64,000 nt of DNA from Aestuariispira insulae (GCF_003385955.1 NZ_QRDW01000001.1:62001-126000), one strand, 5' to 3'. Counted from the stretch's first letter, positions 18,970-30,340 are shown. Numbers and translations are program-made. Notes: generated by a model not told the origin, from the letters alone.

Positions 18970-19527
18970 TTATACCTGCATGATTTCCTGTTCTTTGGTC
19001 GCAAGCGCCTCATCAACCTTCTTAATATGGTCGTCAGTCGCTTTCTGAATTTCATCGGACATGCGATGCGCGTCATCCTTGCTGATCTCGCTGTCCTTTT
19101 CCGCCTTCTTCACGTGGTCCATACCATCACGGCGAACATTGCGGATCGCAACACGGGCCGCCTCGGCATATTTACCGGCGACTTTTTGCAGATCCTGGCG
19201 ACGCTCCTCATTCAATTCCGGCAACGGCACCCGAAGGACATTGCCTTCCGTCATCGGGTTAAGCCCCAGGTCCGATTCGCGAATGGCCTTTTCAACGGCC
19301 TTAGTCACCGTCGCATCCCATACAGTCACGGTCAGCATACGCGGTTCCGGAACACTAACACCGGCAACCTGGTTAATCGGAACCATGCTGCCATAGGCGT
19401 CAACCATGATGGGATCCAACAGATTGGGAGAAGCGCGACCGGTGCGCAGACCGGCAAATTCTTTCGCCAGCACATCCAGCGCCCCATTCATGCGTTTATC
19501 CAGATCTTTCATATCGAGTACGGCCAT
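18970..19527 (-). CDS. frr: Ribosome recycling factor
   Basis: Splits post-termination ribosomes together with EF-G. The 185-residue protein has the two-domain RRF layout: a long three-helix bundle, with [15 protein letters not shown] near the N-terminus, [13 protein letters not shown] in the middle, and [16 protein letters not shown] before the last helix. A strong ribosome site (GGAGGGAG) lies ahead of the ATG. The gap of 111 bases to pyrH holds a GC-rich imperfect hairpin but no clear terminator. Confidence 0.97.
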   Translation of the reverse strand: MAVLDMKDLDKRMNGALDVLAKEFAGLRTGRASPNLLDPIMVDAYGSMVPINQVAGVSVPEPRMLTVTVWDATVTKAVEKAIRESDLGLNPMTEGNVLRVPLPELNEERRQDLQKVAGKYAEAARVAIRNVRRDGMDHVKKAEKDSEISKDDAHRMSDEIQKATDDHIKKVDEALATKEQEIMQV

Positions 19528-19638
19528 CTTAATGGACTCCCTCCAAAGGAATATTTTCTTCTTATCCGCCGGACGACCAATCCGCCCGGCTTCCCATTTC
19601 TCAATGCAACAGATCGGGCCGGAATGCCCCTGGATCTG

Positions 19639-20367
19639 TTAGTCCGTCACAATCGTGAACTTGCCTTCGCCCTTCATCACCTGGGCAAACGCGCCCTGCT
19701 CGTGAATGCTGAAGACCAGAATCGGAATATTGTTCTCACGGCTCAAAGTAATAGCCGAGGCATCCATGACACGCAAATCTTCCGTCAAAACATGTTTGTA
19801 GGTCAGCTGATCAAAGCGTTTGGCATCCGGATTTTTCACCGGGTCAGAATCGTAAACCCCATCCACCTTCGTCGCTTTGAGCATCGCATCGCAATCCATC
19901 TCAGACGCTCGCAAAGCCGCCGCGGTATCGGTGGTGAAGAACGGATTACCCGTACCAGCGGCAAAAATGACCACCCGGCCTTTTTCCATATGACGTACCG
20001 CGCGGCGGCGAATATAGGGTTCACAAACCGACTGCATCGGGATCGCGGAAAGCACACGGGTGTATACACCGATATCTTCCAAAGCGCTCTGCATGGCAAG
20101 TGCATTCATGATCGTCGCCAGCATGCCCATATAATCGGCCGTGGTACGTTCCATCCCCTGAGCTGCACCGGATACCCCGCGGAAGATATTCCCGCCACCA
20201 ATTACCAGGCAGACCTCAACGCCCATCTCACGGACGGAAGCCACTTCCTGGGCGACCCTGGATACAGTCTCCGGATCCAGACCAAAGTCCCGCGACCCCA
20301 TCAATGCTTCCCCTGAAATTTTCAGCAGCACACGTTTATATTTCAATTGATTGTTTTTATCGGACAT
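19639..20367 (-). CDS. pyrH: UMP kinase
   Basis: Phosphorylates UMP to UDP with ATP; a hexameric amino-acid-kinase-fold enzyme specific to bacteria and archaea. The 242-residue protein has [14 protein letters not shown] at the N-terminus, [10 protein letters not shown] for nucleotide binding, and [16 protein letters not shown] in the UMP site. GGAGA precedes the ATG. The tsf terminator lies 42-74 bases upstream, so pyrH needs either read-through or a promoter in that short gap; I see no convincing one. Confidence 0.97.
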   Translation of the reverse strand: MSDKNNQLKYKRVLLKISGEALMGSRDFGLDPETVSRVAQEVASVREMGVEVCLVIGGGNIFRGVSGAAQGMERTTADYMGMLATIMNALAMQSALEDIGVYTRVLSAIPMQSVCEPYIRRRAVRHMEKGRVVIFAAGTGNPFFTTDTAAALRASEMDCDAMLKATKVDGVYDSDPVKNPDAKRFDQLTYKHVLTEDLRVMDASAITLSRENNIPILVFSIHEQGAFAQVMKGEGKFTIVTD

Positions 20368-20408
20368 AACGATGTCTCCAGAAGTCTCAGGGGGATTTTT
20401 GACAAAAT

Positions 20409-20441
20409 AAAGGCCGCTTCCAGAAATTGGAAGCGGCCTTT
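20409..20441 (-). terminator. Terminator after tsf
   Basis: AAAGGCCGCTTCCA and TGGAAGCGGCCTTT form a perfect 14-bp stem with a 5-base loop; on the minus strand it runs into TATTTTG. It separates rpsB-tsf from pyrH-frr. Confidence 0.9.
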
Positions 20442-20458
20442 AATCTCAGCACGAGGAA

Positions 20459-21385
20459 TTAACCTTGAACCGCGGCAGCAACCTCTGCAGCGAAGTCATC
20501 CTCTTTTTTCTCGATGCCTTCACCCAGCTTGAACATGGTGAAGCCAGCCAGCTTGATCGGAGCACCAGCGTCTTTGGCAGCGTTTTCAACAAACTTGCCG
20601 ACTTTGCTTTCGCCGTCGATAACGAAGGTCTGATCAACCAGGCAGATTTCTTCGTAGAATTTGCGGATACGGCCTTCGATCATTTTCTCAATGATATTGT
20701 CCGGCTTGCCGGATTCTTTCGCTTCCGCGGTCAGAACGGCGCGCTCACGGTCAACAACCGTCGGATCAACGGAATCGCGGTCCAGGAACATCGGGTTGGC
20801 AGCGGCAACATGCATGGCAACCTGCTTGCCCAGGCCTTCCAGAACAGCTTTATCACCTTCGGATTCCAGAGCAACCAGAACAGCAATTTTGCCAAGACCC
20901 GGCTTCAGCGCGGAATGAACGTAAGAAGCAACAACACCGTTAGCGACAGATAGGGTTGCAGCACGGCGGAAGCTCATATTCTCACCGATGGTCGCGATAT
21001 TGTCGGTCAGCTGATCAGCAACGGAGCGACCGGCGCCCGGATAATCGGCAGCCAGGATAGCGTCGGCATCACCGTCTTTTTCCAGAGCGATTTTGGCAAC
21101 TTCTTCAACAAAAGCCTGGAAAGTGTCGTTACGGGCAACGAAGTCGGTTTCCGCATTCACTTCAACCAATGCGCCTTTGGTGCCTGCAGCCACAACAGCA
21201 ACCAGACCTTCCGCAGCAACACGACCGGATTTTTTAGCAGCTTTCGCCAAGCCTTTGGTCCGCAGCCAATCAACAGCCGCGTCAACGTCACCGTTATTTT
21301 CAACCAGGGCTTTTTTACAATCCATCATGCCTGCACCGGATTTCTCACGCAGGTCTTTTACTGCGGCAGCGGTGATTTCAGCCAT
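20459..21385 (-). CDS. tsf: Translation elongation factor Ts
   Basis: Nucleotide exchange factor that releases GDP from EF-Tu. The 308-residue protein has the N-terminal UBA-like domain with [18 protein letters not shown], the core with [11 protein letters not shown] (the EF-Tu-contacting TDFV), and the C-terminal CLVDQTFV region. rpsB lies upstream with a GC-rich hairpin in the gap, and a strong terminator follows. The rpsB-tsf pair is near universal in bacteria. Confidence 0.97.
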   Translation of the reverse strand: MAEITAAAVKDLREKSGAGMMDCKKALVENNGDVDAAVDWLRTKGLAKAAKKSGRVAAEGLVAVVAAGTKGALVEVNAETDFVARNDTFQAFVEEVAKIALEKDGDADAILAADYPGAGRSVADQLTDNIATIGENMSFRRAATLSVANGVVASYVHSALKPGLGKIAVLVALESEGDKAVLEGLGKQVAMHVAAANPMFLDRDSVDPTVVDRERAVLTAEAKESGKPDNIIEKMIEGRIRKFYEEICLVDQTFVIDGESKVGKFVENAAKDAGAPIKLAGFTMFKLGEGIEKKEDDFAAEVAAAVQG

Positions 21386-21475
21386 TCCTCAGAACCTCTC
21401 ATAAATTTTCTTGCATTATCCGCCACCCCAAAACAAAGCGGGATCTGGCGGCCGAAATTCTCTGTAACATAAGAA

Positions 21476-21500
21476 GGGCGGCGTATTTATTACGCCGCCC
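21476..21500 (-). terminator. Hairpin between rpsB and tsf
   Basis: GGGCGGCGTA and TACGCCGCCC form a 10-bp stem around TTTAT. On the minus strand it is followed by TTCTTATG, a weak U-tract, so it may attenuate rather than stop transcription from rpsB into tsf. Confidence 0.6.
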
Positions 21501-21523
21501 CTCCCAATCCGTAAAAAACTGGA

Positions 21524-22324
21524 TTAGGAAGCAGCAGCTTCTTGAGCCACTTCTTCTGCCGGAGCTTCTTCAGCAGCCGGCAGCTCTTCAGCAACCGGGT
21601 CTGCGGATTCACCGACATCAACACCAGCGTCAGACATGGATTTCTGCAGGCCGTCCAGAACAGCACCAGAAACCAGGTCACAATACAGTTTGATAGCGCG
21701 CATGGCGTCATCGTTGCCCGGGATCGGGAAATCGATGCCGTCCGGATCGCTGTTGGAATCGAGGATAGCAACAACCGGGATGCCCAGTTTGTTGGCTTCC
21801 TGGATACCCAGGGATTCTTTGTTGGTGTCGATCACGACGATGATGTCGGGACGATCGCCCATTTCTTTGATGCCACCCAGGGCACGTTCCAGCTTCTCAC
21901 GCTCGCGCTCCAGGCCCAGACGCTCTTTCTTGGTCAGGCCGGAATTTTCGCCGGACATCTGCTCATCCAGGGTTTTCAGGCGGCGGATAGAGTTGGAAAC
22001 GGTTTTCCAGTTGGTCATCATGCCACCGAGCCAACGGTGGTTGACATAGTACTGACCGCAACGGCCAGCAGCTTCGGCCACAATACCCTGAGCCTGCCGC
22101 TTGGTACCAACGAACAGAACACGACCGCCACCAGCAGCAACATCACGAACAGCTTCCAATGCTTTATGCAGCATCGGAACAGTCTGCTCCAGATCGATGA
22201 TGTGGATACCGTTGCGCTTACCAAAGAGGAACGGTTTCATCTTCGGGTTCCAGCGACGGGTGGTGTGACCAAAATGTACGCCAGCCTCCAAGAGCTGCCG
22301 CATGCTAAAGCTCGGCATTGCCAT
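21524..22324 (-). CDS. rpsB: 30S ribosomal protein S2
   Basis: Small-subunit ribosomal protein needed for S1 binding to the ribosome. The 266-residue sequence carries the family signatures [13 protein letters not shown] at the start and [19 protein letters not shown] in the middle. After about residue 235 it has an acidic, alanine-rich tail (repeated EE/AA), longer than in E. coli, as in many alphaproteobacteria. AGGA lies 11 bases before the ATG; an in-frame ATG two codons later is possible. A promoter lies about 150 bases upstream, leaving a long leader. Confidence 0.97.
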   Translation of the reverse strand: MAMPSFSMRQLLEAGVHFGHTTRRWNPKMKPFLFGKRNGIHIIDLEQTVPMLHKALEAVRDVAAGGGRVLFVGTKRQAQGIVAEAAGRCGQYYVNHRWLGGMMTNWKTVSNSIRRLKTLDEQMSGENSGLTKKERLGLEREREKLERALGGIKEMGDRPDIIVVIDTNKESLGIQEANKLGIPVVAILDSNSDPDGIDFPIPGNDDAMRAIKLYCDLVSGAVLDGLQKSMSDAGVDVGESADPVAEELPAAEEAPAEEVAQEAAAS

Positions 22325-22471
22325 TATGCATATTTCCTTTTGCTTTTCCGGTTATACGTCCGCGGGACGGGAGCCGTCAGGCACCGGACCGAGTATCGCT
22401 TCTCTTACACCAGTTTGAATTTGGCATGCAACAAAGCGCACCCGCTAATCCCGCGTGTGTTTTCGGGGCGG

Positions 22472-22500
22472 GTTATAGGCCTCCCTGCCCCTTATGGCAA
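22472..22500 (-). promoter_or_regulatory. rpsB promoter
   Basis: On the minus strand TTGCCA (22495-22500), a 17-base spacer and TATAAC (22472-22477) form a good sigma70-type promoter. Transcription would begin near 22465 and leave a leader of about 140 bases before rpsB, with short GC-rich inverted repeats (for example GACGG-CTC-CCGTC). Confidence 0.65.
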
Positions 22501-22548
22501 GCCCTTATTGACGTAAAAGCGAGCAATAGGGCAAAAGGATATCGATTC

Positions 22549-25500
22549 TCAGAGATCCTGCACATCCACGATGCCAGGCACCGCCTTGACCGCCTGTCGG
22601 AATTTTCCATCAATGGTCAGGGTTTGCTCCAGTTCCATTTCGATTTCACGATCCGGCAAAGCGTGCTGCAGAACCAACTCCACACGCCCCCTGCCCGGCC
22701 GACCATGTTCTTTAAAAATGGCGGATAAGGTCGAGAGCGGGGTATCATCCATAATGAATACCCGCATTCCGCGCGCGGCATTGGCCGCCGCATCTTCCAG
22801 CGAGGTCACTCCCTGGGCGGTCAGACGCAATTCTGCATCCTCTCCCTCACCCCGCTTCTGCACCTCCACATGAACAATCAAGGGCGCACCGGATTCAATC
22901 AGCTCACGGCTGGCGAACAACACCTCTTGGAACAGGGTCACCTCAAAGGAACCGGTCGCGTCAGACATGGAAACAAACGCCATCTTGGAACCACGCGAGG
23001 TTGTCATAATGCGCTTAGCCCCGACCAACCCAGCCAGCTTGATACCTTTTGAAAAGCGCACCTGCCCCGTCTGAACATCCGTCCAGTTGACCACCCCCAG
23101 CTTGCGGCAAAGATCCTTATAGGCATTCAACGGGTGATCAGAGAGGTAAAAGCCAATGGCCTCATGCTCCCGAGCAAGTTTCTCCTGCTGGCTCCAGTTC
23201 GGCACCTTAGCCAGGGCCGGCTTGGCGGTTTCTACGCCGGCATCGCCACCAAAAAGGCTTACCTGATTGCTGTTTTTCTCTTCCTGGGTGTTGGCGCCAT
23301 GGCGTGCCAGGATATCGATCGAATCAAACACCTGCCGCCTATTTTCATTGAGTGAATCGAAAGCCCCGGACTTGGTCAGGTTTTCTATCAGCCTTTTATT
23401 GATCGCTTTGGCATCCACGCGCTCAACGACATCATAGATATCCTTGAAAGGACCATTTTCCTCGCGCTCTTTAACAATCGCCTCAACAGCGGATTCACCC
23501 ACATTTTTGATCGCCGCCAAAGCATAACGGATCATGCGTTCTCCATCCTCCGCCAACTCGACGGAATAGGAGACATAAGACTTATTGATGTCAGGCGGTA
23601 ACATCTTAATGCCCTGGCGTTCCACCTCAGCTTTAAAAATCGCCAGCTTATCGGTGTTATGCATATCGAGCGTCATCGACGCCGCCAGGAACTCAACCTG
23701 GTAATTCGCCTTGAGCCAGGCCGTTTGATAGGCAACCAACGCATAAGCCGCCGCATGGGATTTGTTGAAACCGTATCCGGCGAAAGCGTTGATCTGGTCA
23801 AAGATCTGGTTCGCGAGCGGCGCTTCGACACCGTGATGTTCCTTGGCACCCTCACAGAAAATCTTGCGCTGCTGATCCATCTCCGATTGGATTTTCTTAC
23901 CCATGGCACGGCGCAGCAAATCCGCGCCGCCGAGGGTATAGCCCGCCAGGACCTGGGCCATCTGCATCACCTGTTCCTGATAGATCGGAATACCGAAGGT
24001 TTCCACCAGGACCGGCTCCAGGGCCGGATGCAAATATTGCGATTCTTCCTCACCGTGCTTTCGGCGGATATAGGTCGGGATATTTTCCATCGGCCCCGGA
24101 CGATAAAGCGCCACAACAGCGATCAGATCCTCCAGCCGGTCAGGCTTCAGGTCGCGCAGGACCGCACGCATACCCGAGGATTCTAGCTGGAAAACACCTG
24201 TCGCATCCGCCCGGCAGAGCATCTCGTAGGTTTTAGGATCATCCAGTGGGATCTTGGCAATATCCAGCGGCTCTTCCCGGTCAACACGCAAATCGATCAG
24301 ATCTTTTGCCCGCGCAATCACCGTCAGGGTTTTCAGTCCCAGGAAATCAAATTTCACCAGGCCGGCCTGCTCAACGAACTTCATGTTGAACTGTGTCACT
24401 GGCATATCGGATTTGGGATCAAGATACAGCGGCACCAGCTCATGCAGGGGCCGGTCACCAATCACCACACCAGCCGCATGGGTCGAGGCGTGCCTGAACA
24501 GGCCTTCCAGCTGCACGGCAAGCTCGATCAGCCGCCCGACGGCCGGATCCTCATCCCGTTCCTGACGGAGCAGCGGCTCCCCTTCCAGGGCCTCCGGCAG
24601 TGTGGTTGGATTGGCCGGGTTGTTGGGCACCAGCTTACAGATTCTGTCTACCTGGCCATAGGGCATCTGCAAGACCCTGCCGACATCGCGCAAAACCGCA
24701 CGCGCCTGCAGCTTTCCGAAGGTAATGATCTGCGCGACACGGTCCCTGCCATATTCATTCTGAACATATTTGATCACCTCTTCCCGCCTGTCCTGGCAGA
24801 AATCGATATCAAAGTCCGGCATGGACACGCGTTCCGGGTTCAAAAAACGTTCGAAAAGCAGACTATAGCGCAACGGATCCAAGTCCGTGATGGTCAGTGC
24901 CCAGGCCACCAGCGACCCCGCCCCCGAACCACGGCCTGGACCAACAGGGATATCATGATCCTTGGCCCATTGGATAAAGTCCGCAACGATCAGGAAATAA
25001 CCGGGAAACCCCATCTGTTCGATGATACCCAGCTCAAAATCCAGTCGCTCCCAATAGGATTTGGCCGTTTCCTCTTCCGGCACATCCCCTTCCACCAGGG
25101 GAAAGACCTCTTCCTTCAGGCGGATCTTCAGGCCTTCGACCGCCATGTCGCGCAAAGCCTCTGCCGAAGAACGCCCTTCCAGCCGATTATATTCCGGCAA
25201 CAGCGGCTTACGCCGATCATTCATATAGTGACAGCGCTGTGCGACCACCAGTGTGTTATTGACAGCCTCCGGCAGGTCGGCGAACAGCGCCTCCATTTCC
25301 TCAGCGGTCTTAAAATAATGCTCTGGCGTCAGCCGCCTACGGTCACTCTCAACGACGTAGGAACCGGCCGCGATACAGATCAGCGCATCATGGGCGTCAT
25401 ACATTTCCTTGTTTGGAAAGAAACACTCATTAGTTGCCACCAGCGGAATGTCATATTCATAAGCCAGTTCGATGAAGAGCGGCTCAATCTTATCCTCTTC

Positions 25501-26049
25501 AACCAGCCCGTGGCGTTGCAGCTCCATATAGAGCCGCCCGTCATAGGTTTCTTTCAGAAACGCAAGATGCTCACGCGCGGCAGACAATTGCTCCTCGGAC
25601 AGCAGACGGCCTAACCGTCCCTTCACCCCACCCGTGAGGCAAATCAGATCCTCGTTCAATTCTGCCAGGTCGTCGGTATTAACCTGTGCCTCTTCCGCTG
25701 GGTCCGACGTCAAATAGGCGCGACTGATCAGCGCCATCAGGTTTTCATACCCTTTTTCGCTTTGCGCCAGCAGGACGATCTGGTCAGGCGGCGGGGCGAT
25801 CTGGCTGCGCTGGTTCGGGTCCGCCTCACGCCGTACCCCCAACTGGGTCCCCATGATCGGCTGCACCCCTTTGTCTCGCGCAGTCAGGGACAGCTCCAAC
25901 GAACCAAACATATTGTTTGTATCCGTTACCGCAACAGCAGGCATCGCCTGGTCGGCACAGGTCGACACAAGATCTTTTACACGGATCGCGCCTTCAGAAA
26001 GGGAATAGGCGGAATGAACACGAAGATGAACAAAACGGGCATGAGTCAT
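22549..26049 (-). CDS. dnaE: DNA polymerase III alpha subunit
   Basis: Catalytic subunit of the replicative polymerase. The protein (about 1166 residues) starts with a PHP domain (FVHLRVHSAYSLSEG), then the C-family palm with the metal-binding PDFDIDFCQDRR, a third catalytic Asp in VKFDFLGLKTL, the fingers, a helix-hairpin-helix region and a C-terminal OB fold. I use the ATG at 26049 because family members begin just before FVHLRVHS; an ATG six codons upstream (26067) has a GGGG stretch six bases before it and cannot be excluded. It is divergent from the chemoreceptor gene. It contains no obvious separate exonuclease domain, so proofreading presumably comes from DnaQ. Confidence 0.96.
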   Translation of the reverse strand: MTHARFVHLRVHSAYSLSEGAIRVKDLVSTCADQAMPAVAVTDTNNMFGSLELSLTARDKGVQPIMGTQLGVRREADPNQRSQIAPPPDQIVLLAQSEKGYENLMALISRAYLTSDPAEEAQVNTDDLAELNEDLICLTGGVKGRLGRLLSEEQLSAAREHLAFLKETYDGRLYMELQRHGLVEEDKIEPLFIELAYEYDIPLVATNECFFPNKEMYDAHDALICIAAGSYVVESDRRRLTPEHYFKTAEEMEALFADLPEAVNNTLVVAQRCHYMNDRRKPLLPEYNRLEGRSSAEALRDMAVEGLKIRLKEEVFPLVEGDVPEEETAKSYWERLDFELGIIEQMGFPGYFLIVADFIQWAKDHDIPVGPGRGSGAGSLVAWALTITDLDPLRYSLLFERFLNPERVSMPDFDIDFCQDRREEVIKYVQNEYGRDRVAQIITFGKLQARAVLRDVGRVLQMPYGQVDRICKLVPNNPANPTTLPEALEGEPLLRQERDEDPAVGRLIELAVQLEGLFRHASTHAAGVVIGDRPLHELVPLYLDPKSDMPVTQFNMKFVEQAGLVKFDFLGLKTLTVIARAKDLIDLRVDREEPLDIAKIPLDDPKTYEMLCRADATGVFQLESSGMRAVLRDLKPDRLEDLIAVVALYRPGPMENIPTYIRRKHGEEESQYLHPALEPVLVETFGIPIYQEQVMQMAQVLAGYTLGGADLLRRAMGKKIQSEMDQQRKIFCEGAKEHHGVEAPLANQIFDQINAFAGYGFNKSHAAAYALVAYQTAWLKANYQVEFLAASMTLDMHNTDKLAIFKAEVERQGIKMLPPDINKSYVSYSVELAEDGERMIRYALAAIKNVGESAVEAIVKEREENGPFKDIYDVVERVDAKAINKRLIENLTKSGAFDSLNENRRQVFDSIDILARHGANTQEEKNSNQVSLFGGDAGVETAKPALAKVPNWSQQEKLAREHEAIGFYLSDHPLNAYKDLCRKLGVVNWTDVQTGQVRFSKGIKLAGLVGAKRIMTTSRGSKMAFVSMSDATGSFEVTLFQEVLFASRELIESGAPLIVHVEVQKRGEGEDAELRLTAQGVTSLEDAAANAARGMRVFIMDDTPLSTLSAIFKEHGRPGRGRVELVLQHALPDREIEMELEQTLTIDGKFRQAVKAVPGIVDVQDL

Positions 26050-26243
26050 AGCGCGCCAACTTCGCATGATAGCCCCATAAAGTCATGCTCTTTGTAACAG
26101 TTTTCTATCACCTGCTTGACAGTCCCATGCGTTAGCCTGAAACTTTTCGCCAAGCCACAGAAAAACAAGAAAAGGCATTTCCGGCCGGAACAAAAAAACG
26201 ATAACTCCCAGGGGGAGCCGGAGGCCGAAACGAGGGATAAAAC

Positions 26244-28376
26244 ATGAAGCTTCGACTGAAGCATAAGATACCGCTGCTTGTGGTGTCGGTGATCATCATT
26301 TCCAGTATCATTCTGGGTGGCGGCACATTCATCCTGGCGGGTAGCCAGCTAAAATCAGCAATCAACAGCCAACTTGCCGCCGTACTGGATGCAAGGCATC
26401 TTTCCATCACCTCCTACATTACAGAGATGAAAGCGGACCTGGAGCGCAACGCCAGAACCAACCAGAATTTACAAAATGGCTATCTTTCCATGCGCGACGG
26501 TTGGCAGGATGTAGAGAGTGACGCAAAGAACATCCTGCATAAGTCCTTCATCACGGAAAACCCCAACCCGGAAGCCCGGCATGAGCTCATCCGCGGCGGT
26601 GAAGGCAGCTATTATTCCATCACCCACGGCCAGGCCCATCGGATTTTCCTGGACATCTATAATACCGGCAATCTCTCGGATATCTTGCTGGTCGATCCGG
26701 ACGGCAATATCATTTATTCGACCGTCAAGAATACGGATTTTGCGACCAATATCTTAAATGAATCCCCCGACAGTCTTTCCGCCCAGGCCCATAAGGCCGT
26801 GAGTGAAAACCCCGAAGCCGTCTTTTTCAGTGGAATTGCAGATTATTCCTATGCACCCGGCGGCCGGGCAGCCATGCTGGCAACAGCCATCCTGGATATT
26901 GGCGGCGATCCGCAGGGTACAATGATCTATAGCCTCAATCTGGATATCATCGACAATATCCTGTCGCGCGAACAGGGGCTGGGTGAAACCGGAGAGATCC
27001 TGCTGGCGTCATCAGAAGGCGCCATCGTCAACAAGCCGCGCTTTCAGGCCGACAATGCCCCCCGCATCCTCTCCGATGATCTCCTTGGGAAACTGGCTTC
27101 CAGCGATGAAAGCATCACTTTCGCCGAAGGACTGAATGATCTCGGCCAGGAGGTTTTGGCCGGCGCACAACCGCTTGACCTGATGGGCAAACAACTGCTT
27201 CTGGTCAACACGGTGGGCGCCGACGAAGCCCTGGCCCCAACCATTGCCATGCGCAACACCCTTCTGGTGACAGGCCTGGTCCTGGTAGTTGTGCTCGGCG
27301 GTATTGGCCTTATCATCATCCTGGGTGATATCAAGCCCATGGTCGCCATGACCGAAGCCATGCGCGCCCTGTCCGGCGGCGATTTGGAAGCAAAACTGCC
27401 AAACGTCAAGCGCAAGGATGAGTTGGGCGAAATGGCCCAGGCTTTGACCGTCTTTCGCGACACGGCCCAACAGGCAAAAGACCTGCAAAATCAACAGGAA
27501 GAACAACGTGCCCGGGCGGAAAAACAGCGTCGCGAGATGCTGGGCAACCTAGCCAACAGTTTTGAAGAGCGTGTTCAGGCCGTGGTCGATACTGTCAGCG
27601 GCTCCGCCCAGCAGGCGGAGGGCACAGCGGGATCCATGTCCAAGACCTCCGAGACGGCGGAAAAACAGATTGTGGAGATGAAAAACGCCACAGAGGAAAC
27701 ATCCCACAAAACCCAGACGGTAGCCGCTGCCACGGAAGAGCTTTCCAGCTCCATCACCGAGATCAGCCGCCAGGTTTCCTATGCCGCAACGGTTGCCAGC
27801 GAGGCTTCAAGCGAAGCGGAGCGCACAACCGGCTCTGTGCAGAGCCTGGCCAAGGCAGCCGACAAAATCGGCCAGGTGATTGTCCTGATCAACGAGATTG
27901 CCGAACAGACAAATCTGCTGGCGTTGAACGCCACTATTGAGGCCGCCCGCGCAGGTGACGCCGGCAAGGGTTTTGCCGTAGTCGCCAATGAGGTCAAAAG
28001 CCTCGCCAACCAGACCGCCAAGGCAACGGACGGCATCAATGAACAGATCAATAATATCCAGACGGAAACCCGTTCTGCCGTGAAAGCGATTGAGGGAATC
28101 ACACAGACGATTTCCGAGATCAACTCAACGACCGCCTCCATCTCCGCTGCCATTGAGGAGCAAGGGGCCGCAACCCAGGAGATTGCCCGCAATGTCCAGG
28201 AGGCCTCTCATTACGCCGCGACGTTGCAAACCAATATCAGCGGGGTTAGCGGCGCGGTCAGCGAGACCAATACCGCGTCCGGCAACGTGCTGGATGCGGT
28301 TCGGCAGGTTATGGATCAGACCGGCATTCTGCAACAGGAAGTGAATGCATTTCTGGAATCGGTGCGCCGGGATTAA
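26244..28376 (+). CDS. Methyl-accepting chemotaxis protein
   Basis: Transmembrane chemoreceptor. Order: a membrane helix at about 10-32, a periplasmic sensor region of about 300 residues that looks Cache-like (with [14 protein letters not shown]), a second membrane helix at about 339-361, HAMP (to about 410), and a cytoplasmic coiled-coil signalling domain whose conserved hairpin tip reads [18 protein letters not shown] near 550-568. The C-terminus ends in SVRRD without the pentapeptide that tethers CheR in some receptors. GAGGG precedes the ATG. No other chemotaxis gene is near; the gene sits alone, on the opposite strand, between dnaE and lolD, which are often neighbours in related genomes. 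The ligand cannot be guessed. Confidence 0.93.
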   Translation: MKLRLKHKIPLLVVSVIIISSIILGGGTFILAGSQLKSAINSQLAAVLDARHLSITSYITEMKADLERNARTNQNLQNGYLSMRDGWQDVESDAKNILHKSFITENPNPEARHELIRGGEGSYYSITHGQAHRIFLDIYNTGNLSDILLVDPDGNIIYSTVKNTDFATNILNESPDSLSAQAHKAVSENPEAVFFSGIADYSYAPGGRAAMLATAILDIGGDPQGTMIYSLNLDIIDNILSREQGLGETGEILLASSEGAIVNKPRFQADNAPRILSDDLLGKLASSDESITFAEGLNDLGQEVLAGAQPLDLMGKQLLLVNTVGADEALAPTIAMRNTLLVTGLVLVVVLGGIGLIIILGDIKPMVAMTEAMRALSGGDLEAKLPNVKRKDELGEMAQALTVFRDTAQQAKDLQNQQEEQRARAEKQRREMLGNLANSFEERVQAVVDTVSGSAQQAEGTAGSMSKTSETAEKQIVEMKNATEETSHKTQTVAAATEELSSSITEISRQVSYAATVASEASSEAERTTGSVQSLAKAADKIGQVIVLINEIAEQTNLLALNATIEAARAGDAGKGFAVVANEVKSLANQTAKATDGINEQINNIQTETRSAVKAIEGITQTISEINSTTASISAAIEEQGAATQEIARNVQEASHYAATLQTNISGVSGAVSETNTASGNVLDAVRQVMDQTGILQQEVNAFLESVRRD

Positions 28377-28388
28377 AACCGGGAAAAA

Positions 28389-28418
28389 TTGTGGCCGCCT
28401 GGGATCAGGCGGCCACAA
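28389..28418 (-). terminator. Terminator of the proS-lolC-lolD operon
   Basis: TTGTGGCCGCCTG and CAGGCGGCCACAA form a perfect 13-bp stem with a 4-base loop. On the minus strand it is followed by TTTTTCCC, and it includes the lolD stop codon. On the plus strand it follows the chemoreceptor gene but has no good U-tract. Confidence 0.85.
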
Positions 28419-29085
28419 CCTTCCCGTCTTTCAGGGAAACCAACCGGTCCATCTTGCCCGCCAGATCAAGGTTATGAGTGGCAATCAAAGCCGCCATGCC
28501 ATTTTCCCGGACAAGCTTGATCAAAACCTCAAAGACCGCGTCAGATGTATTGGGATCCAGATTCCCGGTCGGTTCGTCCGCCAACAGCAGTTTTGGGCCA
28601 TTGGCCAGCGCACGGACAATCGCCACACGCTGTTGTTCGCCGCCGGACAGCTTGGCTGGCCGGTGGTGGATGCGGTCTTTCAAACCAACCGCCTCCAGCA
28701 GGCCTGACGCCCGCTCAGCCGCCTCGCGCTTTTTAACCCCTGCAATCATCTGCGGCAGCACGACATTTTCCAAGGCACTGAATTCGCCCTGCAAATGATG
28801 GAATTGATATACAAAGCCGACTTCGTGACGACGGATCAATGTGCGCTTGCGATCGCTGAGTTTTGTGCAATTTTGCCCGGCAATCTCGACATCGCCACTA
28901 TCCGGCCGCTCCAGCAGGCCTGCCAGATGCAGCATGGTGGATTTACCAGTGCCGCTGGGTGCGACCAGGGCAACAACCTCACCCGGACAAATCTCCAGGC
29001 CGGCCGATTTCAAAACCTCCAGCTTATCCGAACCGGATTGGTAGCTGCGGGAGATCCCCGAGAGTTTAAGAACAGCCTCACTCAT
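28405..29085 (-). CDS. lolD: Lipoprotein-releasing ABC transporter ATPase LolD
   Basis: ATPase of the LolCDE complex, which extracts outer-membrane lipoproteins from the inner membrane and passes them to LolA. The 226-residue protein has the Walker A motif APSGTGKST at 42-50, the signature LSGGEQQRV near 145, Walker B with [12 protein letters not shown], and the H-loop in IATHNLDLA. It overlaps the permease gene by eight bases. Its last codons form part of the operon terminator. Confidence 0.95.
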   Translation of the reverse strand: MSEAVLKLSGISRSYQSGSDKLEVLKSAGLEICPGEVVALVAPSGTGKSTMLHLAGLLERPDSGDVEIAGQNCTKLSDRKRTLIRRHEVGFVYQFHHLQGEFSALENVVLPQMIAGVKKREAAERASGLLEAVGLKDRIHHRPAKLSGGEQQRVAIVRALANGPKLLLADEPTGNLDPNTSDAVFEVLIKLVRENGMAALIATHNLDLAGKMDRLVSLKDGKVVAA

Positions 29086-30325
29086 AGCGCAGCACCTCTA
29101 CCGGATCGAGCCTGGATGCCCGCCAGGCAGGGATGACCGCTGCCAGGAAAGACAGGACCAGGGCAACCACAATCGTCCAAAATACTTCTTCAATTTTCAC
29201 ACTGGCCGGCACCCGGGTCAGGAAATAAAATTCAGGCGGGAAAAGCGTGGTATCAAACACCGCTTCAATCCAGCGGCGGATATTTTCGATATTCAACGCC
29301 AGTGACACACCGGCTAACGTGCCTAGCACCGTGCCGACAATCCCGACCGAGCTTCCGGTGATCATGAAGATTTTCATGATCGACTTTCGAGAGGCCCCCA
29401 TGGTGCGCATGATGGCAATCCCTTTAGCCTTGTCATTGACCAGCATGATCTGACTGGAAATGATGTTAAACGCCGCCACCAGCACAACCATGGCCACGAT
29501 GATGAACATCATGTTGCGTTCGACCTGCAAAACGCCGATGAACTGGCTGTTCCGCGCCATCCAATCCTGCATCCAGATGGAAGAATCGGCATATTCGGCC
29601 CGGAATTCCTTCATCCGTTCCCGTGCCGTTTCCGGCTTCTCCAGGATCACTTCGATGTAATTGACCGTGCCTTTGCGCCGGAAATAAATCTGCGATTCCT
29701 TGAGCGGCATCAGGATCATGCCGTCATCGAACATGGCATTGCCTACATCAACGATCCCGGCAACCGAATAGGTTTTGGTCCGCGGCACGGAACCGAATGC
29801 CGTCACCTGGCCTTCGGGGGAAATCAGCTTGATCTTGCTCCCGGTATAGATCCCCAGCTTGCGGGCCATGCGGATCCCGATCAACACACCGGACCCTTCG
29901 TCAAATCCATCCAGGCTGCCCTGAACGACCGCATTGCGCATGAAATCCCGTTTCAGGATGTCTTCCCGCTTCATGCCGCGGACCAGCGCGCCAGTATTAT
30001 TGCCATTGGCCGTCGCGAGCACCTGCCCTTCGATATAAGCTGAAGCCGCCGTCACCCCGGATTTGCTTTCCAAGTTCACCACCATTTTTTCGTAATCGGG
30101 CAGTGATTTATCAAAGGAGCCGATCACCACATGCCCCTGCACTCCGGTGATGGTCGCCAACAGGTCATGCCGGAAACCGTTCATTACCGACATCACGACA
30201 ATGAGCGCGCCAACACCCAAGAGAATGCCGGCGACCGTGATCCATCCAATAACAGAAATCACGCCTTCCTGTTTCTTGGCACGCAGATAGCGAACCGCAA
30301 CAAGGCGTTCAAAGGCAGTGAACAT
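29078..30325 (-). CDS. lolC: Lipoprotein-releasing ABC transporter permease (LolC/LolE family)
   Basis: Membrane subunit of the lipoprotein release complex. The 415-residue protein has the family layout: one N-terminal helix (about 25-50, after [14 protein letters not shown]), a periplasmic MacB-like domain, and three C-terminal helices (the last before [20 protein letters not shown], the coupling end). Only one permease gene is present, as in many alphaproteobacteria, where it would act as a homodimer in place of LolC plus LolE. It lies 15 bases after proS and overlaps lolD. Confidence 0.94.
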   Translation of the reverse strand: MFTAFERLVAVRYLRAKKQEGVISVIGWITVAGILLGVGALIVVMSVMNGFRHDLLATITGVQGHVVIGSFDKSLPDYEKMVVNLESKSGVTAASAYIEGQVLATANGNNTGALVRGMKREDILKRDFMRNAVVQGSLDGFDEGSGVLIGIRMARKLGIYTGSKIKLISPEGQVTAFGSVPRTKTYSVAGIVDVGNAMFDDGMILMPLKESQIYFRRKGTVNYIEVILEKPETARERMKEFRAEYADSSIWMQDWMARNSQFIGVLQVERNMMFIIVAMVVLVAAFNIISSQIMLVNDKAKGIAIMRTMGASRKSIMKIFMITGSSVGIVGTVLGTLAGVSLALNIENIRRWIEAVFDTTLFPPEFYFLTRVPASVKIEEVFWTIVVALVLSFLAAVIPAWRASRLDPVEVLRYE

Positions 30326-30340
30326 GAAAATCCCTTCCCG

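Noticed and set aside
26116-26144. TTGACA upstream of the chemoreceptor as a promoter
   Set aside because: The -35 is perfect but no acceptable -10 lies at 16-18 bases.
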